Positions 21,678-33,009 of a DNA stretch of 64,000 bases are shown here, one piece after another. This DNA comes from Beta vulgaris subsp. vulgaris (Eukaryota > Streptophyta > Magnoliopsida > Caryophyllales > Amaranthaceae): positions 20,961,398 to 21,025,397 of the forward strand of contig NC_079208.1 of the NCBI RefSeq assembly GCF_026745355.1. The letters are read 5' to 3'. Made by a program: the position numbers and the translations under genes. The notes under the pieces were generated by a model. The model searched no databases and was not told the origin of the DNA. It saw only the letters and a list, made by a program, of their open reading frames with translations. Each line of letters starts with the position of its first letter. Positions within the stretch are counted from its first letter, which is position 1.

Positions 21678-23850
21678 TTTTTTTTTTTTTTTGGAAAGAA
21701 AACACCCAAAGGGCTCACTTCAATAAATCGGAACGAACACCAGAGATAACGACAAGAGGAATATACAATCCCAAAAATGTTGTCATATCTCCATGGATTG
21801 CAAGTGAACTAAGTCGTGGACGACATTAGTTCTGTTGTGCTTGGCAAAAGACCACAAAATACAATCAAAATCGTTTACTAAAGTAAAGGTATCATTTCAA
21901 ATTAAATAAAAGTTGTTCGCTCCCACTGCATGTTTCTTCAAGGCATTAATAACTATTAACTTGTCACTCTCCACCACAGTCTTCCAAACTACATAGACTT
22001 GGCAAAACTCAACTTCCATCTAAGTGTTGTAGCTTTAGTGTCGCGAGCATCACCAATCGCTCGAAACATAAACGACCCACACCACATCATGTCACCCTAG
22101 GTTTTACAACACCATATCTCCTTAAACCGACATCAACATTAAGATTCCCCCCATCTTTATTGGGAGGTTGCCAAGATGTATCGGGGACAGTAATACACCT
22201 CCCTACAAAACACCATATTCTGATCAGAAAGTCTAAAATCCTCGCCTCCCTGCATAACTTTGATGCATAGTTGTAGCTATTCACTTGGTCCACCTCCACG
22301 CCAACCATAACCCATTTTCTGTTGGCTCCCCAAAAAGAGTTGCAATCCTTATCTCCCATATTAGTACACACAATACTCCCACCAATTAACCACTAAGGTA
22401 AGAGAGTGCATATCAGGTTATTGGAAAGGACTAACCTGCCAAATACCACAAGCCAAAGTGTGCTTTTTCATGCATAAATAACATCCTTTTCCTCCTCCTT
22501 TCTGCAAACTTTACAAATTGGGGTAAAACTCGAAATTTGGCGGCTAAGACCAAGCATTGTAGGAAGTGCATCACGACACGACCTCCAAGCAAATAATGTG
22601 ATTCGCAGCAGCAACTAGCATGTTCTAGATATGGCTCCACAACCCACGAGAATTGAACCAAAGCATCATGCTTTGAGCCTCATTATGAAAAATACCCTCA
22701 ATGAGTCGGATGCATCGAGAAACAACTTTTTTTAAGGTCCTAGCTAGTATACCAAATCAGGGGTAGAATGCAAAGCAACAGAGTTTTTATTATGCATTCT
22801 TGCTTGAAAGTAAGAAAGATTTCATATACTTCCTGCGTTCCAAATGAAATTCAACAATTTGGATGACACATTTTCCTAGGCAATATTTCTTAGGGTGAGA
22901 TTAAGAAAAAGTAAGGGAATGTGAAAAACTTAAGGGAAGAGAAAGTGGGACCACATAAAAAGTAAGGGCATGTGACTAAGTTAATAAGGCTTAATTAGTT
23001 TTAGTAAGGGTATATTTGTAATTTCACACTCAAAATTTTTACCAAGAATAGAAAGAAGTAAAATGTTTCATGTAATTTGAAATTGTCGTTTTTAGAAACT
23101 GTTGCATTTAATTTGGAACGAAAGAAGTCTTCGAGATGATTCCTGTTTCGAGAAACTAGATCAAGGAGAGCACCAACCTCTAAATCACCATCAAATTCAG
23201 CCCGAGGAGAGATAATTTTTTTGAGTTTGCGTGCCCATAATCTAACCATCTTTTCAGATTTTAACCCTATCGACATCCCCTATACGCCAACAAAGCCCAT
23301 GTTTTGACCACCCAACGCACTTTCCGTATCTCACACCAAATGTAGATAGGATGTTCCTTAATAAATGAGCTCATAAATGAGGAATTCGGAAAATATCGGG
23401 CCCTAAAAATTCAATGAAGTAGTGAGTCCCCTATGTAATATAAGGATGTTTCCTAAAAAACATTCCTAAGGTGTTTTATTGATTCGAGGTCTAATTATGG
23501 CTCTATTGATGATATAGCATGCCGTCTTCGCACGTTGGTTTTCCCAGGAGGATCCCTAAAACTTAACTCTCCTTCCAGCTTTGGTAGATGCAATTTTTTC
23601 CAAGATATACACTGAATATTCTTTCGCCCCATAACTGTGAAACAAGGGAACATATATCATCAAAAAAGGAGGATGAAAACTTAAACACACTCATAACATA
23701 CGTAGGGATATATTGGGCATTTGCCTTAGATAATATCATCCCCTTCCAACCTTGTAACTTCTTCAAAAAAAATTCTTTCACCCCCTTAGTAATAACTTTT
23801 TTGACCAATCGACCACTGTTGTAGTCCAAGATATTTCTCATGGAATGTAA
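21678..23850 (-). pseudogene. 5'-truncated LINE fragment (reverse transcriptase C-terminus, zf-RVT, RNase H)
   Basis: On the minus strand, about 23841-23600 encodes the RT thumb region (KKLQGWKGMILSKA, PTYVMSVFK). Around 22560-22480 lies a zf-RVT-like stretch (RDALPTMLGLSRQISSF, then ICKVCRK), and about 22190-22090 an RNase H start (WQPPNKDGGNLNVDVGL). A run of 15 T at 21678-21692 is the poly(A) tail of the minus-strand element. It is full of stops and frameshifts, lacks ORF1, the endonuclease and most of the RT, and is interrupted by a MITE (22829-23127). It lies head to head with the RopGAP 5' end. Confidence 0.75.
22829..23127. mobile_element. Stowaway-like MITE inside the LINE fragment
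   Basis: This 299-bp element has inverted ends CTTCCTGCGTTCCAAATGAA and, at the other end read in reverse, CTTCTTTCGTTCCAAATTAA. The left target base pair is TA (22827-22828); the right is TC, probably a mutated TA. It has no coding capacity and would need a Tc1/mariner transposase in trans. Confidence 0.75.
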
Positions 23851-24264
23851 ACTAGATTATAGACACAAAATCATGTATCCCCATGTACTAACATGTGATG
23901 ACTAATATCCTACTTTAATTGGTTTGAATCGAATACGAAATAAAGAATGAGCCTAAAATAAAATATTTTAAACGCGACCTATATTTGAACCCATTTTATA
24001 AATCCACCATTGAGATATGTTTTATAAATAGTTTTATAAAAGCTCATCTTCAAAAATATTTTAGGAATTATTTTATGAAATCCCATTTTATATCCCAATT
24101 TTAGTTAATTATATTAAGTAGTTCTTAAATATATATAATATTTTTAAAACAATCTTTTATAAATATTTATCTCGATCCAAAGTGTTTTCAAAAATCTTTT
24201 ACTAAACTATTTTTCTATAATTTTCAATAAATAATCTTTTAAAAAAACTAGAGTTGTCAATCTG
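23851..24264. other. AT-rich stretch without a gene
   Basis: No coding frame or clear repeat is visible. The sequence is strongly A/T-rich with short direct repeats of 'ttttataaat'. Confidence 0.4.
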
Positions 24265-24790
24265 GATCACTGGTGGGTTTGGGTTGACCCAACCTGGGTC
24301 GAAATGATTTGGGTGAGAATGTGCCATGGGTCGGAACTGGGCGGGTCGGGTGAACTTGGGTCGGGTTCAACTAGGTGAGGGGCTGTCATAATTAGGTCGA
24401 AATTGGGTCGGTTGAGCGTGGGTCGACCGGTATTTAGGTTGGGTGAATTTGGGTCGGAACGGAATAAGGTGAAGTCGGCCCAAATCGACTTGCTGAATAA
24501 CTTGGGTCGGAAGAAATCGAGTTTCGGAATGACTTGGATCGGAAGAAATCGGCTTTCGGAATGACTTGCGTCAGAAGAAATCGACTTTTGGAATTACTTG
24601 GGTCAGAAGAAATCGATATCGGAATGACTTGGGTCGGAATAAATCGGCTTTGAAATGACTTGGGTCGGAATAAATCGACTTTCGGAATGACTTGGGTCGA
24701 AAGAAATCGATATCAGAACGACTTGGTTCGGAATAAATCGGCTTTCGGAATGACTTTGGCTGGAAGAAATCGGCTCTCGGAATTACTTGG
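24265..24790 (+). repeat. GGGTCGG minisatellite
   Basis: The first part (24265-24480) is rich in GGGTCGG and GGGTTGAC motifs. From about 24490 to 24790 a ~32-bp unit (GAATGACTTGGGTCGGAAGA plus AATCGGCTTTCG) is repeated roughly nine times with substitutions. No coding frame persists. GGGTCGGGT-rich patches occur in several plant repeat families; I cannot assign this one. Confidence 0.75.
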
Positions 24791-24969
24791 GTCGAGATTG
24801 TTATAACTTATAAGTTATAACATGTGACATTGTGATATAGTGATATATTGATATTGTGAGTTGTGATTGGGTCATTGTGAATTTCCTAATAATACATTAG
24901 ATCATTAATATTTTGATACTTATATTACTAATTTAAAAAGTTACTAAACTAAGACTTATAATTTATATA

Positions 24970-25178
24970 CTTCCTCCGTTTCAATTTAGTTATGACACTT
25001 TCTATTTTAGGAAGTTTAAACTTAGTTGTGACATTTCTATTTTAGGTAATAACTTCTCTCTATCTCTCTCCTATTACATGGGACCCTTTTATTTTCTTTC
25101 TCTATCTCTCTCCTCTCCAAAAATTGCCTAGGAGTCCGTGATTTTAAAAGTGACACAACTAAATTAAAACGGGGGAAG
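24970..25178. mobile_element. Stowaway-like MITE (209 bp, complete)
   Basis: The ends are CTTCCTCCGTTTCAATTTAG and, from the right end in reverse complement, CTTCCCCCGTTTTAATTTAG. They are flanked by TA on both sides (24968-24969 and 25179-25180). No coding capacity. Confidence 0.85.
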
Positions 25179-25180
25179 TA

Positions 25181-26570
25181 GTTATATTATTGGGCCATAC
25201 ACCATTAGTTATTGCCTATCGGGTTATTCACTTATTCTTATTCATGATTGCGCATAAGTATTCAAGTAACAACCATAAAGGTTAAGCCGTTAAGGCATAA
25301 GTCCATACTGATTATTGATTAGAGACTTAGAGTCAATAGACTATTAAACTTAAACATTATGTTAGTTAGTGACTTACTCACTCTCAAGTATGAATGAGTC
25401 ACTATATAGCAACAAAAAGAGTTAGAATTAAAGAATTAAGTTGACATCAAATCATTTATGAAAGCATCGTAATTCATAATTATAAAATTGTTCGACTTTC
25501 ATCGTTCATGGAACAACTGAACAAGTAACAATGATCAACATGAACCACTTTATCGAATATGAAGATGATACATAATCATATCACTATATTAATAGAGGAT
25601 GAAACATTGAAACTATGAAAGTAGATCATAGTTAATACCAAATTATCATGTCACTGTATCAGTAGAGGATGAAACATTGATCGACTTTCATTAAGTTAAG
25701 ATTCACATAAATCAAATGATCATAAGATTGATTGTCTTCAAAACCATCAAAAGACTGATCGTCATACAAGATAGGGCTCGATGATCGATGTTATTACACG
25801 GTTTTAACAATAATCGAAGCATCATTAGAATAAATTGATCGACTTTCATCGTTGATGTTTCAGTTGTGGATCTTAAAAGATACTAAGATAGTAAGATACT
25901 AACTACTAAGATAGTAAGATAGTAATATTAATTTAGGACTTAGGAATCTATCTATTTGATTATTCGTCTCAATGTCTTGCTAAGTTGCTATATGTATCGT
26001 CGTATCGGTATTTTGGTAATAATGACATTACGCTATTACAACTTTGGCTTAACAGTTTCACATCATTCATAATCATTTTTACATGAATAAACTTGTTTAA
26101 AATTAAAAATACTAATTAAACTTCTAGAAGTCTAAATTAGTTGGCTTACTTGTCTAGATTCTAGAATGTAGAATTATAAATTTAGAAATCAGAAAAAAGA
26201 ATACATAAACTTGTCTTAACCTTAACCATTTGATTTGATAAAGAGTAAATCCAACCATTGATATTTTGAAATCCATGTGCTTGGTCACTCTTAATGTTCA
26301 TTGGTCAAAAAAATAAATCAAGGATCATGGTTTGAGACCATTGATTAGCCAATATTAAATTTGAACCCTTCATTTCTTTAATCTCTAAAATTAGAAATCT
26401 AAAATCAACTCTCTAAAATCTCAAACATTCACTCTCAAAGTCCAACGGTTCAAATTATACCTAAAATGTAACCCTAAAATTCCCTATTATATAAACCCCT
26501 TTCTAAACCCCCCCCCTCCTCATTTCTTCGCCTCTTTCTGATTTTACCCTCCTCTCATTCTCTCTCCTCT
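25181..26570. other. AT-rich intergenic DNA with short dispersed repeats
   Basis: No gene is apparent. The phrase TAGAGGATGAAACATTGA occurs twice (about 25592 and 25663), and 'cgactttcat' occurs near 25492, 25682 and 25840. The last part (about 26480-26570) has a TATA-like 'tattatataaacccc' followed by a C/T-rich leader that continues right of the next element (29657 onward), so it may be the old promoter and 5' leader of the hAT gene at 31201. Confidence 0.4.
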
Positions 26571-26575
26571 CATTC

Positions 26576-27128
26576 TGATATAGAAATAATAATAATTATA
26601 TGGAATTCTAGTTCTGTTAGGATTCTATGTAATTTAGGGTTTTAATTTAAGTTTATTTTAATTAAGTGTGTGAATGATAAAGGAATCCTATTATATTTAG
26701 GAGTCTAATTCCTTATCATTGAGTCAAAGTATTCCTAAGTATATTCTATTTAGGCGTGTGAAGTAGTTAATTAAAGATAGGATGATTATTTATCTTGATC
26801 CTTAAGATAAAGATAAATAAGTTTAGATTGTTTTTCTAATTCAATTAGGTTTAGGAAAATCTTGTACTCTATATAAGAGATTTTCGAGCATCAATAATAA
26901 TTTAGAGTTGTTGAGTTATTTTGAGTTTCAGGAGAGAATCCAAAATCCTTGTGTTTACAAGTGCATCTAAAACCCCAGTTGAACTGTGAGTCGAAATACG
27001 CCTGAGTTCTCCATATCTTGTTACTAATTAAACAAAAACAACAAAAAAATACAAACTTGTTTTTCGAAAAATCCACTAAACTACCTAAAAGAGCCTAACT
27101 TAGTGAATTTTCATTAAGATTCACATCA
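26576..27128 (+). repeat. 5' LTR of the young element
   Basis: The LTR starts TGATATAGAAATAATAATAA and ends GATTCACATCA. A TATA box (TCTATATAAG, 26868-26877) lies where transcription should start. The sequence right after it is TTGGTGTGGCTGC, the place of the primer-binding site. It resembles the usual TGGTATCAGAGC of initiator tRNA-Met only in its first bases, so the primer is unclear. Confidence 0.92.
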
Positions 27129-27129
27129 A

Positions 27130-29070
27130 TTGGTGTGGCTGCTCTTCCACCACTCCACGCACATCCTCGCCTATTCCTTCGCTCAGCGCGCCTCACTTGC
27201 GCCTACCCTTCGCCAGCCTCGTCTTCGCCCAGCGCCCATCCCTCGCACACTCTCGTCCAGCCTCGATACCTTAGCGCACCATGGGCGAGCTAAGGATGAA
27301 CTGCTCACAGCCATCCACGACATCTCCGCACAACTTGCGACCCTCACCACGAAAGTCGCTGCTCTAGAACGTGACAATCAGGTCGCCCGACCCCCGCCAC
27401 ATCAACCTCGACGTGAGGATGCTTTACGGTTGGCTGACCTCCCAACCTTTGATGGTGACCTTGATCCCGAAGCATACTTGGAGTGGGAAAACAGGTTAGA
27501 TAGATTTTTTGATCACAATAACTTGAGTGATGGCTCACGTTTTTCTTATGCAATCCTAAAGCTTACTAAATATGCATCCTTATGGTTTGAATCTACACGC
27601 CAACGCCGAGCTCGTGAAGAAAAACCACCTATAGATTGTTGGTCCTCTCTAAAGGTAAAGATGAGAAAGAGATTTGTGCCCCGTACGTATCGCCAAGAAC
27701 TATTTGTGCGTCTCAATTCTTTGCGCCAAGCTAACCTCACTGTCGAACAATATATTAAGGAGTATGAGAGATTACATATGGCGTGTGATATAAAGGAGGA
27801 AGATGAACAAAAAATTGCACGGTTTTTACTTGGTTTACATCGTTCCATCGCCAACTTGGTCGAGTTACAAACATATGCTACGTTTGATGATATTTGTGTG
27901 CTAGCATCCAAGGTTGAACGTCAGCAAACCAAACGCCCTCCTTGGTTTCTTGCCCCGGCTGCTTCGACGGACCCTACGTCCAGCCATGCTTCGAGTGCCC
28001 CCGTATCTCTTGACTCGTCGAGTCCTCACGCTACCACTGCTGCCCCATCCTCGACGATTCCATCCGCAAGTGCTAAGCCTCAACTTGCTACGACTAAGCC
28101 CAAGAAAACACAATGTTTTCGGTGTCAAGGCCTCGGCCACATTGCACGCGAATGCCCTAACACCACCCTCACCACTCGTGACGAATTGGTTCTCTTTTTG
28201 GCCGAAGAACCACATCATCCGTCACCTTCCATAGATGAGGATGAATTTTGGTCCAGACAACCAATCTGTGCCCCGGAACAAGAGCATCCTTCCTTGCTTC
28301 TTCGTCGCTCTTTATTATCTTCTCATGCTGATGATTCTACGGATGAGCAACGAAACAATTTATTCCATTCAAACTGCATTATCAAGGGTAAAGTTTGTTC
28401 TTTTATCATTGATAGTGGTTCATGTACTAACGTTTGTGATTCGTCTATGGCTGAAAATTTAAATCTGCAAATACGCAAGCATCCCCAACCTTATAAACTA
28501 AGCTGGTTGAATGATGATGGCATTTGGGTACGTAAACAAGCTTTAGTTGGTTTTCGTGTTGGTGAATACATGGATCAACTTTGGTGTGATGCTTTGCCTA
28601 TGACTGCATGTTCTTTATTACTTGGAAGACCATGGCAAAGTGATAGACATGTGATGCATAATGGAAAAACAAATGCTTATTCAGTTTTAATGGGGGATAA
28701 AAGAATGATTTTGCAATCCTTACCACCTAATAGGCGCCCCAAGGAGAAAGAAAAGGAAAGCCAAGACAAAGCTCATGTATGCATAAGTTCATGTCATCAT
28801 GAGGTTTTAAAAACTGCACAAAACAAAAAGGAAGGAAGACAACAACTTCTACAAATGCGCCAAGGTTCTAAAATGGATTTGGGAGACAAAGTATGGTTGT
28901 CACTTGCTGCTCAAAAGCTACATGTGAATCATAAAGATGGCGAACCTATGGATGAAGGACCATTTGAGATTGTGGAACAAGTTGGCTTTGAGACATTCAA
29001 AGTGCTCCTAGGAAATGGAATATGTGCAACATTTCCATCTTGTGATTTGGTTCCATGCTTCCCAGACTAA
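27130..29070 (+). CDS. Fused Gag-protease-integrase-tail polyprotein, 646 codons, intact
   Basis: The frame is open from two bases after the LTR to a TAA at 29068-29070. Residues about 50-85 form a short coiled-coil-like stretch. About 98-265 is the Retrotrans_gag domain (LPTFDGDLDPEAYLEWE…). A Pro/Ser-rich linker leads to a CCHC knuckle, CFRCQGLGHIAREC (about 328-341). A retropepsin-like active site, FIIDSGSCTNVCD, lies at about 424-436. From about 573 the sequence (MDLGDKVWLSL…MDEGPFEIVEQVG…) matches the C-terminal end of Ty3 integrases. RT, RNase H and the integrase core have been deleted cleanly in frame. No ATG occurs in frame until codon 178 (27661), so the true start is uncertain: a non-AUG codon, a spliced leader or a lost ATG are possible. 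Confidence 0.88.
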   Translation: MVWLLFHHSTHILAYSFAQRASLAPTLRQPRLRPAPIPRTLSSSLDTLAHHGRAKDELLTAIHDISAQLATLTTKVAALERDNQVARPPPHQPRREDALRLADLPTFDGDLDPEAYLEWENRLDRFFDHNNLSDGSRFSYAILKLTKYASLWFESTRQRRAREEKPPIDCWSSLKVKMRKRFVPRTYRQELFVRLNSLRQANLTVEQYIKEYERLHMACDIKEEDEQKIARFLLGLHRSIANLVELQTYATFDDICVLASKVERQQTKRPPWFLAPAASTDPTSSHASSAPVSLDSSSPHATTAAPSSTIPSASAKPQLATTKPKKTQCFRCQGLGHIARECPNTTLTTRDELVLFLAEEPHHPSPSIDEDEFWSRQPICAPEQEHPSLLLRRSLLSSHADDSTDEQRNNLFHSNCIIKGKVCSFIIDSGSCTNVCDSSMAENLNLQIRKHPQPYKLSWLNDDGIWVRKQALVGFRVGEYMDQLWCDALPMTACSLLLGRPWQSDRHVMHNGKTNAYSVLMGDKRMILQSLPPNRRPKEKEKESQDKAHVCISSCHHEVLKTAQNKKEGRQQLLQMRQGSKMDLGDKVWLSLAAQKLHVNHKDGEPMDEGPFEIVEQVGFETFKVLLGNGICATFPSCDLVPCFPD

Positions 29071-29104
29071 AACTTGGGACAAGTTTTTTTCTAGAGGGGG
29101 AGTT

Positions 29105-29656
29105 TGATATAGAAATAATAATAATTATATGGAATTCTAGTTCTGTTAGGATTCTATGTAATTTAGGGTTTTAATTTAAGTTTATTTTAATTAAGTGTGT
29201 GAATGATAAAGGAATCCTATTATATTTAGGAGTCTAATTCCTTATCATTGAGTCAAAGTATTCCTAAGTATATTCTATTTAGGCGTGTGAAGTAGTTAAT
29301 TAAAGATAGGATGATTATTTATCTTGATCCTTAAGATAAAGATAAATAAGTTTAGATTGTTTTTCTAATTCAATTAGGTTTAGGAAAATCTTGTACTCTA
29401 TATAAGAGATTTTCGAGCATCAATAATAATTTAGAGTTGTTGAGTTATTTTGAGTTTCAGGAGAGAATCCAAAATCCTTGTGTTTACAAGTGCATCTAAA
29501 ACCCCAGTTGAACTGTGAGTCGAAATACGCCTGAGTTCTCCATATCTTGTTACTAATTAAACAAAAACAACAAAAAAATACAAACTTGCTTTCGATTAAT
29601 CCACTAAACTACCTAAAAGAGCCTAACTTAGTGAATTTTCATTAAGATTCACATCA
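29105..29656 (+). repeat. 3' LTR of the young element
   Basis: Nearly identical to the LTR at 26576-27128. It follows the polypurine tract directly and is followed by CATTC, the target duplication. Confidence 0.92.
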
Positions 29657-29661
29657 CATTC

Positions 29662-30486
29662 TCTCTCAGTCTTAGTCCTTACACCTCTTTCCCATCCAAA
29701 CCCTAAAATTCTCTCATTTTTTTCGATCGAAATTCAAAACCCTAAAAATATCAGTTTCTCTCTCATATTCTCTCTGAACTTCTCACTCTATCTCTTAAAA
29801 AACTTAAGATCTGAAGAAAACGCTATTTTATCATATTTCTCTTACTTCGAGTTGTGTTAGAAAACGCTAAAGTTGAGGTTTGTGGTGAAGATCTGAGGAA
29901 AAAGGCAAAAAAAAGGCGTTGATCTAAAGTAAAAAAGTAACAAATTGAGCATCTGGGGGATAAAAAGCAAAAAAGCCTAAATTTAATATTTAAAAAAGCT
30001 ATGTCAAAACCAGTTAAGTATTAATTGTGATTGTGGGGTATGTGCTGGTCCACATTTGCAGATCTGCTAGAATATCATTTTTTTTTTGTTCTTTTGTCAT
30101 ATGTGAGATATGGAATTTTAGGGTTTATGCTAAAAAATTTATGCAAGAATTATTAGTTTTTTTTATTTTAATATATGTTTATTTTATGATCTGAAGACTA
30201 AAATTATGTAATTATCTTTATTTTGCGATCTGAAGACTGAAATTAAATTAATTATGTGATCGTTTTTATTATCTTGTATATAATGATCATGTATAATGTA
30301 TCATATTAATTTTTCACTTTTTGTCAAGTATCTTAATTATTTAGGTTCATAGTTTATTTTGTTGGTTGTTTATATGTTTGTGATTTGTGTTTAAGTTTCT
30401 AGGTTTGTCGTTTGTGTTAGGGTTTTGTGACTGGGTTCGTGTTAGGGTTTAGTTTTTGGGCTTGTGTTTAAGGATTTATTTGTTGT
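29662..30486 (+). other. Leader-like non-coding stretch
   Basis: It continues the C/T-rich 'ctctctcagtcttag' context that was split by the young element, then becomes A/T-rich. There is no coding frame. It could be the 5' UTR and intron of the hAT gene downstream. 'ttgatctgaagac' is repeated near 30188 and 30230. Confidence 0.35.
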
Positions 30487-30990
30487 TTGTATTTGGATTT
30501 GTATCTTGGTTTGTGTTTCTTGGTTTTATTTTTCGGGTTTGTGTTCTGGGTTTATGTTCTCGGTTTGTGCTTTAGGCTTGTGTTTTGGGTTTGTATTTTG
30601 GGTTTGTGTTTAAGGTTTGTGTTTCTGGGTTTGTGTTTAAGGTTTGTGTTTCTGGGTTTGTGTTTAAGGTTTGTGTTTCTGGGTTTGTGTTTTGGTTTTA
30701 TGTTTTTTAGTTTTGTGTTTCTAGGTTTGTGTTTTGGGTTTGTGTTTCTAGGTTTTGTGTTTAGGGGTTACTGTTTAGGGTTAGTGTTTGGGGTTTAACC
30801 CCAAACCTTCAACTCTCAACCCTAAACCCAAAACGCTAAACCCTAAACCCTTAACCATAAACCCTAAACCCTAAACCCTCAACCCTAAATCCTAAACCAT
30901 AAACCTTAAACACTAACCCTAACCTTAACCCTAAACCCTAACCATAACCATAACCCTAAACTCTTAACCCTTAACATGACCTTTACCCTG
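30487..30990. repeat. Interstitial telomere-like repeats in head-to-head orientation
   Basis: From about 30487 to 30792 the plus strand is degenerate TTTGTGTTTNGGG and TTTAGGG-like sequence. From about 30797 to 30990 it switches to CCCTAAA and ACCCTAA repeats. The junction near 30796 is an almost perfect palindrome around GTTTGGGGTTTAACCCCAAA. Long frames across the G/T-rich part are artefacts. Confidence 0.8.
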
Positions 30991-31200
30991 AACCTGACCC
31001 TAGATGCTTGGACTCTACCTTGTTTAAACCGTAAATGTGCTTAATTTATTTTTCAGTTGATCAATTGACATAAGACTCAATTATTGGGTCCAATTCCATT
31101 TCCGTTAAGGAGGAAACCATTTCTCCCCAAATCGATGACCCTGTCCTGTTTGGGAGGCGCGCGTACGACCAAGGTTTTACAATAATTTACCTTGTTTAAA

Positions 31201-33003
31201 ATGGAAGATGGTAAGATATTTTCTACATGTAAGCATTTTAATGCTAAGACCTATCGTACTGAGGCAACACAAGGAACGAATAACAAAAATAAACATTTAG
31301 AGAAGTGTGAAGCTTTACTTAAAAGTAAAAGTTGCTCAACCTGGGAGAAATTATGATCAAAAAACTGTTTGTCGTACGTTTGTTGAAGCTATTATGTGTC
31401 ATGGTTATCCACTGTTGATGGTTGAGCATTCTAAGCATATATGAAATTTCTTTCTTACTTGAATCCTAATGTGAAGCATATTTCCAGGAATACTATGCTT
31501 AAACATTGCACTAATCAGTTTACTGCTCTTGAAGCTCAATTAAAGATAACTATACGTAATTTAGAAGGAAAAGTGTGTTGTACTTGTGATTTGTGGTCTT
31601 CACTTAATAATTTTAGTGAAATTGTTTTGATGCTCATTGTTGATAACTCTTGGGTGTTGCGTTCTAAAATTATTGTTTTTAGACATTTTCCTTGGTCCCA
31701 CACTGGTAAGGAATTGGGTAAGTTTACTCTTGATTTGTTTGAGTCGAATATTAGAGATAAAGTGTTTTCTTTAACTTGTGATAATGCTACTGCCAATGAT
31801 GTTATGATTCAAGAGATGGTTTTATGATTCAAGAGATGGTTAGGGACTTGAATAGAACTAATTTGTTGCCTTGTTCTGGTAAGTTTTTTCATATTAGATG
31901 TTCTGCCCATATATTAAATCTGATTGTCCAAGCTGGTTTTAAATTTATGGATAAAACTGTTTTGAAGTTGCAACAAGTTGTTTCATATGTTTCTTATTCA
32001 AACACTAGGAAAGAGAGGTTTGATGATTGTGTTGAGTATGTGAATACTGGTTTTTCTGGTTCATTGATTGGTGATGTTCATACTCGTTCTGAATGGAAAA
32101 CTGTCCAAAATGTTTGTGATTTTCTTAAACCTTTTTATGATATCACTTGTCTTTTTTCTGATTTTGACCCCACTGCCAACCTATATGTTGAGAAGATTGT
32201 TTTTATTTAACAAGTATTGGGATAATTATACTTTGATTCTTAATATTGCTATCATGCTTGATCCCCGTTACAAGAAAAAACTTTGTTCATGAGTTGTATG
32301 CTACTGTTTATTTGGCCCAAGATCTTAATCGTAAGGTTAAAGAGGTTGTTGATGCCTTTACTGAGTTATATATGCACTATGCTAATGTTTTTTCTCACTT
32401 AACTCCAACCATGTTCCACTACATCTTCTATAACTACCGGTTCTGATTCCTCCACTCAAAGTTTTGCAAGGTCGCTTCCCCGTCCGTTTAATAAGGACAG
32501 TCTTGGAAAGGTTGGCTACTATGTGTAATATTTGATTGATTTGATTACCTTACAGTTAGTGGTTGTTAATAGTTTAGTGATACTATTTTATTTTCTATTT
32601 TTTAGAGTTTTGGTGCCAATGTTGTTGCTAGTTGGGGTATTGAAAATGATATGGAATCATATTTCAATGCCCCTCATGAACCTGATGACAAACATGACCA
32701 CTTTGATGTTTTGGACTATTGGAAATTAAAACCAATGTGAGAGTTTATCCTATTTTGTCTCGGATGACTAGAGAAGTGTTGGCTATCCCCATTACATTTG
32801 TGGCTTCCGAGTCTTCATTTAGTATGGGGGGTAATATTTTAACAAAGTATTGCACGTGTTTGCTGCCCAAAAAAGTTGAGGCTCTTGTGACTTGCCAAAA
32901 TTGGATCTTTGGTTATTCTAAGATTGAGGGTGAGGAGTCTCTTGAAGTTGTTAAAGATACCGAGCCTACTGATATTGATTCTGATTCAATAGCTCAATAT
33001 TGA
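31201..33003 (+). pseudogene. hAT-family transposase pseudogene
   Basis: The ATG at 31201 begins a degenerate BED zinc finger (CKHFNAKTYRT…NKHLEKC). The catalytic region follows in pieces: CCTCDLWSS (about 31577-31603), VFSLTCDNATAND (about 31761-31799), CSAHILNLIVQ (about 31901-31933). The hATC dimerisation domain lies at 32719-33003 (VLAIPITFVASESSFSMGGNIL). The chain is broken by frameshifts and stops near 31355, 31827, 32210 and 32450-32720, and contains a 22-bp-period direct duplication at about 31803-31843. It resembles the Ac/RICESLEEPER-type proteins. The Cys at the second zinc position has become Phe. No terminal inverted repeats were located. Confidence 0.85.
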
Positions 33004-33009
33004 TATAGC

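Larger units (their letters stand above)
26576..29656 (+). mobile_element. Young non-autonomous LTR retrotransposon (Gag-protease type, Ty3-related)
   Basis: This 3081-bp element has LTRs of 553 bp (26576-27128) and 552 bp (29105-29656) with TG...CA ends and a 5-bp target duplication CATTC (26571-26575 and 29657-29661). A polypurine tract (AGAGGGGGAGTT) sits directly before the right LTR. The LTRs differ visibly only in one short patch near their 3' ends (about 27059-27070 versus 29588-29597), so insertion was recent. The only gene is a 646-codon ORF with Gag, zinc knuckle, protease and an integrase C-terminal tail but no RT, RNase H or integrase core. It must be moved by proteins from an autonomous relative. 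Confidence 0.92.

Noticed and set aside
30487..30798. 103-codon Leu/Phe/Gly/Val-rich frame resembling a membrane protein
   Set aside because: Periodic translation of telomere-like TTTGTGTTTNGGG repeats.
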